64,000 nucleotides of DNA, taken from positions 303,180,509 to 303,244,508 of the forward strand of contig CM077671.1 in assembly GCA_039707655.1 (NCBI GenBank). The letters are read 5' to 3'. The translations under genes were made by a program, and so were the position numbers. Below, one piece after another: positions 58,638 to 64,000 of the stretch. Under the pieces are notes generated by a model. It was not told the origin of the DNA, ran no database searches, and worked only from the letters and a program-made list of their open reading frames with translations. This stretch comes from Elymus sibiricus. Lineage: Eukaryota; Streptophyta; Magnoliopsida; Poales; Poaceae. Within the stretch, counting starts at the first letter, position 1. The number at the start of each line of letters is the position of its first letter.

Positions 58638-59652
58638 GCAATCAGACTATGCGGCTTTAATGCTTTCACTTAGCCGGAGGAGCTTGACTGTGGGGGCTGG
58701 TTACTAGCCCCCCGTGTTGTGTGGTATTCAGGTGAACCGAGGTAAAAAACCATTACCACGTGGCTTGCGAGAATGCAAACCCCTCGTATGACACGGAATA
58801 ATCTCTATCGATTATTAGTTTGACACTTGTGCTCGGATTGCAGACCGGTTCGCGCTTATTATGACGGTCGATTTTCGGCTTTCTCCACTGAGGTACTTGA
58901 CCAGGCGAGCTGGAAATACAATCGCAGTGGTTCTCCCTTTACCCTTTTAGCCGAACGAGTGGAACGTAAGAGGGTAAGCATAGGAGCCGGGCAACCCAAC
59001 CTTTGACCTAAGACATAATTCGGAACTGATGCATATAACGCAGAAATCCGACACGCCGGACATATGAAGGCCAATGCCGGGACGATGCTTGGGACGATCT
59101 TTATAGCTAAGCCCCCCGGTCTATTAGCCGGTGCATCCAATATGTACCGAACAGTTTTGCTTCCGGAGGCGGGGAGTTGGAAAACACTTTATAAAATGCC
59201 ATAACTAGAGCATAAAAGATGATCTTTATATATTATGAATTTTTACAATTCATACCGCGGGCATAACTGTTACATGTATTTCTTTAAAAAGCAAATGTAT
59301 ACAAGGGGGGGGGGGTCGCTCGAGGCTCTTAGTAGGCGGCTTGATGTCCTTGGCGTATCTCGGTGCGCCTCCGTTCCTCTGCTCTTACAAAGTGGCGTGC
59401 TCCTTTAAAGGTGTCTGTCATCGGCGAACGGACCTTTGAGAAAGGTATGAGTTGAATCACCGGGACGTGCATGAGCTTGACGCCGTGCTGTGTTGAGAGT
59501 AGTTCGGTCGAGCCGACCACTCCGTTTTGATAGGGTGTCCCCCCCCCCCCCCCCCCCCCCCGCGCAGCTGCCCATGGTATTTTAAGCGCAAAATTGTTGC
59601 TTCTTGGTACGTACCTGACGGGTAGCGAGGCCGTGCTGTGGGGGGCGAGTCC
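58638..59652 (-). other. Spacer of Tat element A, right of D
   Basis: Continues 47991-48187 after D. Up to about 59070 it matches 24890-25330. Contains a G run at about 59308 and a pure C run at about 59539-59561. No pol coding sequence. Confidence 0.6.
58933..58987 (+). other. Conserved stem-loop in Tat gypsy spacer, copy 3
   Basis: The stem TTACCCTTTTA (58939-58949) pairs with TAAGAGGGTAA (58967-58977) over 11 positions with a single T-G pair; the loop starts GCCGAAC like the other copies. Same strand as the antisense gene of its element. Confidence 0.7.
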
Positions 59653-62600
59653 CTATTTATGATGAACATGAGACTGCTCCGGGAGATCGGGTATTCCCCG
59701 GACCCGCTTGCTCGCCTGTCGCAGCTTGTCGCCTGGTTGGGGTTGTGGTGTCTCGATGCCGGACTGGAATTCAGCCGCTAGATCCGCTGTGTGCTCTTCC
59801 GTCCGGAGGGATATTTCTGTGTTGCCGTTGACGGTGATGACCCCCTTTGGACCAGGCATCTTGAGCTTCAGGTATGCATAGTGGGGGACGGCGTTAAAGC
59901 GGGCGATCGCTGTACGGCCGAGCAATGTGTGATAGCCACTGCGGAAGGGCACGATGTCGAAGATTAAGTCTTCGCTACGGAAGTTGTCGGGCGAGCCGAA
60001 CACTACTTCTAGTGTCACGGTACCCGAGCAGCGTGCTTCGACGCCGGGGATGACTCCCTTGAAGGTAGTGTTGCTGGGTTTGATTCTCGAAGGGTCGATA
60101 CCCATCTTTTTTACCGTGTCTGAGTAAATCAGGTTAAGACTGCTCCCTCCGTCCATAAGGACTCTAGTGAGGTGGTACCCATCGATGATGGGGCGAGCCT
60201 CCATGACGGATACTGGTCGAGTGATTCCTGCGATCGAAAGTGATCGGGCAAGCCGACCACAGATTGAACTTCGGGGCTATGGGCTCTACGTCGTAGACCT
60301 CCCGAAGGGCGCGTTTCCTCTCCTTTTTTGGTATATGCGTGACATATATCATGTTCACAGTTTTTACCTCGGGAGGGAATTGCTTCTGCCCGCCATTGCT
60401 TGGCCCGCGAGGTTCTTCGTCGTCCTCGCTGCGCGGGCTCTTTCTCTGTTCCTCGGCCGCGAGCTTGCCGGCTTGTTTGAACACCCAACAGTTTCTGTTG
60501 GTGTGGGTGGCCGGCTTGTCTTGTGTGCCGTGGATCTGGCAAGGCCTATCCATGATTTTGTCCAAAGCGGTAGGTCCATCCCTGTTCCCTTTAGAGGCTT
60601 CTTCCGTTGACCAGGTTTGGAGTTGCGGAAGCCGGCATTTACGGCCGTGTCTTTCGAGTCGCCATTGCTATGGCGGCGTTTATTTTTGTTGCGCCTCGGC
60701 TTTCCGTTACCGTCCCGCACTTCAGAGGTGCCGGGGTCTTCGGGATTGTGGCTTCGGCGAGCTAGCCAGTTGTCTTCGCCCGCACAAAAGCAGGTCATAA
60801 GTGAGGTGAGGGCCGACATTGCTATCGGCTTATCCTGGCCGAGCTGGCGAGCCAGCCATTCGTCCCGGATGTTGTGTCTGAACGATGCTAACGCCTCGGC
60901 GTCCGGACAGTCGACGATCTGATTCTTCTTGGTCAGGAAGCGATTCCAGAACTGTCTGGCTGATTCGCCAGCCTTTTGGATGACGTTGCTTAGGTCGGAA
61001 GAGTCCGGGGGCCGGATGTACGTGCCTTGAAAGTTAGACCGGTAGGCGTCTTCAAGCTCTTCCTAACTCCCAATGGAGTTCACGGGGAGACTGTTTAACC
61101 AGTGCCGAGCTGGTCCCTTCAGCTTGAGTGGTAGGTATTTGATGGCGTGGAGATCATCTCCTCTGGCCATGTGGATATGAAGGAGGAAGTCCTCGATCCA
61201 TACGGCTGGGTCCGTCGTTCCGTCGTATGATGCTATGTTTACGGGTTTAAACCCTTCGGGTAACTGGTGCTGCATAACCTCGTCTGTGAAACACAGTGGG
61301 TGTGCGGCGCCTCTGATCCGGGCTATGTCGCGCCAGAGGTCAGCTGTTGGCTGGGCCCGGTATTGTTCCTGGCTTCTGTGGTTGCGGTCGAGCCACGATT
61401 GGTAGCCATCCCGTCTAGCGGGGGAGCGTTCCCTAGATCCGTAGATGGATCTGGTGTGTCCTGCTCTATAGTCCAGGTCCTGCCGTAGATCGTATCGATC
61501 TTCAGGCTGTGCTGGCCCCTGTCCCCTCCTACGAGGTGACGCGGGCCAGTACTCGGCGTCTCTAGCCATCCTGTCCCATCCTCGAGGGGGGAGGTCCGGT
61601 TGATCGTACTGGGAGCGCCTGGGAGATTCGGGCTCAAGGGCCTCGTCGTCGAATTGTGGCAACAGGCGGCGGCGCGGGTAGCGCTTGTTTTGTTCTGGCC
61701 GCTCAATGTTGAACCCTTCTTCGGCTGCCAAGACCTTGGTCCATCTGTTGTTGATTGTGTCCTTCTCGGCTTTGAGTTGCTGATGCTTTGCCTTAAGCTT
61801 CGAGCGGTGGCTATGAGCTATTGCCTGAATCGTTCTTGGTCCTCGTGGTTTTCGGGGACGGTGAAGTCTTCGGCTTTGAGGCTCTCCTCCTCCGCAGTGG
61901 GTGGGAGGTAATTACCGTCGTCGGAACCATTGAGGTTCTCGGTGTCCTGTTGATTCGTTAGCCTTTCCAGGTCCTCTAACGGCTCCTCGGGGGCTTCAGG
62001 GTCGCCGAGGTCCTCCGAGGTGTCGATTTCCACGGTGCCTGCGATGGCTTCCCTTCCCTTATTGGTCTTGGATCGCTTGCGTTGTTTCCGGCGCTTTGAC
62101 GCTTCGCCGGATTTTTCTCTGTTCCTTCTGGGGGTGTGGTTGTCCCTGTCGTTAGGAGTATCCACCATGTAGACATCATAGGTCGAGGTGGCTGTCCACC
62201 GCCCGGTGGTCACGGGGGCGGGGTCGCCGATCTCTTCATCCATGTGTTCTGCCTCCTCGGAGGCGTAGTCCAACATGTCGGTTAAGTCTTCGACAGTGGC
62301 TACTAAGTGGGCGGCGGATGGGCCGTGAAATCCCCGTAACCGGCCTCTAGGTCGACCGAAACGTGGGTCGAGGTTCGATCATCCTCGATTGAAATTGATT
62401 GGATCCGGTCTAGGGCCTCGTTCAACCACGAAAGGACGACCATATCAGTTTCCTGAGGGCCCTTGGAGTTAAGCTCCGAGGCGTGTTCGGGATTGGCGTG
62501 TTCGGTAAAGGCCGAATCCTGATATTCGGGTGCCATCGAAGAGCCCGGGCTCAAGGCCAGGCCTCCGGCGGAGATAGATCCGAGGGTCACGCCGGATAGG

Positions 62601-62860
62601 GGACCCAAAGTTAAAGCTCCGGGATTTTTGGGTCCGTCGGACAAAGCCGAGGGCTCCACGAGGAACAAATCGCCACGGGAGTCGGCGGTGAACTCTAGGT
62701 TCCCGAACCTGATCTCCTGACTGTGGGCGAAATTTTCGATCTGGCCTAGTTGACCGGTCGAACAAGCATGCAGTACAACACTGCCGAATGCGAAGACCTG
62801 TCCGGGGACGAAGATGTCCTCGTTACGGGCCTGTTCGCTGATGATTAAGCAAGCCATCAA
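59653..62860 (-). pseudogene. Element A gag-protease (Tat gypsy), broken
   Basis: Minus strand. The start at 62860 (MMACLIISEQARNE...) matches the gag start of element D (MARLLINNEIC...), including PGQ and IRFG.LEF.ADSRG. The frame shifts near 62290 and 61780. Retrotransposon gag domain at about 61210-61000 (SYDGTTDPAVWIEDFLLHIH, KGPARHWLNSLP), with TAG near 61075 where relatives suggest Trp. A zinc-site-like CQIH...THTNRNCW follows at about 60530-60490, in another frame. Protease: LMDGGSSLNLIYSDTV (about 60160) and a tail to 59653. No RT or integrase follows. At least three frameshifts plus the stop make it a pseudogene. Confidence 0.8.
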
Positions 62861-62903
62861 TCCACAGGTGATCTCACAGCGGAACTCTCAATGAAAGCAC
62901 CAA

Positions 62904-63374
62904 TGTCGGTGTCGAAACCGGCGGATCTCGGGTAGGGGGTCCCGAACTGTGAATCTAGAAACGATGGTAACAGGGGACGAAGGAGATGGTGTTTACCCAG
63001 GTTCGGGCCCTCGTGAAGAGGTAAAACCCTACGTCCTGCTTGATTGTATTACTGAGTATGAAGGTTACAGAGTAGATCTACCTCGAGATCAAACGAGCTA
63101 AACCCTAATGAGTTGAGTTGTCCTCTTACGAACTAAGTCCCCTGGTTTATATAGACAGCAGGGGTACCTAGGGTTACACATGGTCGGTTTCCATCCGGGC
63201 ATAGATACGCCCATTCTTTCTTGGAGGACACACCAAGTCTTTGGAATATTCCCCCATAAACCTAGGGTCATTTTGCAGTCCAGCCTTCCCAAAGATGTCA
63301 TAAGGCGGCCCACCGGGCTGGACTATAAGAGATAAATCCACGGCCCGAGGACCCCTTAATCCCGGACTCCCTCA
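62904..63374 (-). repeat. 5' LTR of element A (minus)
   Basis: 471 bp; on the minus strand it starts TGAGGGAGTCC and ends ACACCGACA, followed by the same TTGGTGCTTTCATTGAGAG as in D. TATATAAA on the minus strand at 63153-63146. Same family group as D's LTR but clearly diverged. Right flank GGTCC has no matching copy at 22656-22660 (ACATG). Confidence 0.88.
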
Positions 63375-63876
63375 GGTCCCTTCTCGTAGAATATATCTTG
63401 ACCCAAGAACCTATCAAACATATATTTAGGTCATGTACATTAGTAATCCCCATCCATTCATACTCTTTTTAACAATGCTCCTCTTATATCGTTCTCCCTA
63501 AAAAACCGCAGCCTAATTTTTTTTATGAAACAAAGTTAAAACTAACCAAATTGCATGGAGTAAATAGTGAATTACATGGGTAATGTGAACTTAATAAATA
63601 CAACGTCGTTTGTTGTATTTGTGCGCCTTTGCACCTTATGTCCTTCCAATATTCCTATCAGTAATCGATAGCGCAATAGAGGTTTAGCAACTTTTATTCA
63701 TTACTAGGTTTTGTGTCACGGCTACCGGTCAACTATTTCTTTTTCCTTTTTTCAGGGAATTGGTTCGGCATTGATGCTTAGCGTTACTATTATTGTATAA
63801 TAAAGAGATGGTTATGTTTCGAGGGTGCAGAGGCTAGGCGGTTTGCCATTTTACAAAAGTAAACAGAGTTGTTGTG
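63375..63876. other. Intergenic, nothing recognised
   Basis: AT-rich DNA between the element A LTR and the SINE. No frame or element end. Confidence 0.4.
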
Positions 63877-64000
63877 AACCATGCATAGCTCAGATGGTTA
63901 GGTTTAGGTACTTTATGATGGAACCAACCCGCTAGGTTCAAGTCCTAGACTTGACATTCATGCTTCTATTTTTCTACATTAATTTCAGGTTTTCGAACGA
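63877..64000 (+). mobile_element. Au-type SINE, cut by the window edge
   Basis: tRNA-derived head with A box TAGCTCAGATGG (63886-63897) and B box GGTTCAAGTCC (63935-63945), followed by 'tagacttgacattcatgctt' and 'atttttctacattaatttcagg', the typical body of the Triticeae Au SINE. The 3' end is outside the window. The tRNA-like part has no proper cloverleaf, so it is not a tRNA gene. Confidence 0.75.

Larger units (their letters stand above)
45711..63374 (-). mobile_element. Element A: non-autonomous Tat-lineage gypsy (minus), interrupted by element D
   Basis: On the minus strand: LTR (63374-62904), gag, protease, spacer, then a gene on the opposite strand (45711-47990 plus). Removing D (48188-58632 with one ACGAG) rejoins the spacer. 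There is no reverse transcriptase, RNase H or integrase between protease and spacer, so A could only move with help. Gag has stops and frameshifts. The expected second LTR is not found next to the antisense gene; the only left LTR (22661-23091) is a different type. Confidence 0.75.

Noticed and set aside
63886..63945. A tRNA gene
   Set aside because: A and B boxes are present, but the stems of a cloverleaf are not and the downstream body is SINE-like.

Overview
The window looks like nuclear DNA from a Triticeae grass (wheat/Aegilops/barley group). Nearly all of it is transposable elements of plant types: CACTA, Helitron, copia and Tat-lineage gypsy LTR retrotransposons, and an Au-type SINE at the right edge. 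I find one convincing host gene, a small two-exon defensin-like gene at 7326-7702 (minus). There are no bacterial features, rRNA genes, CRISPR arrays or true tRNA genes. The species cannot be fixed from sequence alone.

Left part (1-7725): AT-rich short-repeat DNA with two GC-rich islands (1-3861); a non-autonomous Helitron with both termini and an A/T insertion site (3862-5705, minus); a probable TIR element full of CACACGTGTG palindromes (about 6163-6972); then the defensin-like gene. Its start codon lies only 23 bp from the end of an 11.5-kb CACTA transposon (7726-19236) that has a 3-bp CGA target duplication. The CACTA has cut the gene off from its former upstream DNA, which now starts at 19237.

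CACTA (7726-19236): a Tnp2-type transposase (two in-frame TAGs), about 339-bp tandem repeats, a perfect 53-bp inverted repeat, an internal second copy of the subterminal/promoter block, a GC minisatellite, 123-bp tandem repeats, and a seven-exon second gene ending in a Ulp1-like cysteine protease domain (one in-frame TAG, one damaged splice acceptor). From 19237 to 22660 there is little recognisable apart from a small CACTA-like MITE.

Right part (22661-63374): a nest of retrotransposons. The oldest layer is Tat-lineage gypsy DNA on the minus strand, with one LTR at 22661-23091 and a clearly different LTR at 62904-63374. Three complete elements are inserted in it. B (25515-36370, TSD GAGGT) is a gag-only element with 2.6-kb LTRs. 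C (36648-45705, minus, TSD GTAGT) is a copia element with a disrupted gag-pol. D (48188-58632, TSD ACGAG) is a Tat gypsy element with gag-pol plus a multi-exon antisense gene. The host Tat element keeps gag, protease and an antisense gene but has no reverse transcriptase or integrase. An Au-type SINE runs off the right edge.

The most interesting signals are these. (1) A conserved stem-loop in the spacer between the antisense gene and the sense genes of the Tat elements, with a compensatory C-G to T-A change between copies. (2) The intact defensin-like gene separated from its promoter by the CACTA. (3) A recurring in-frame TAG pattern best explained by CAG to TAG transitions in several unrelated elements. 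(4) The perfect foldback in the CACTA.
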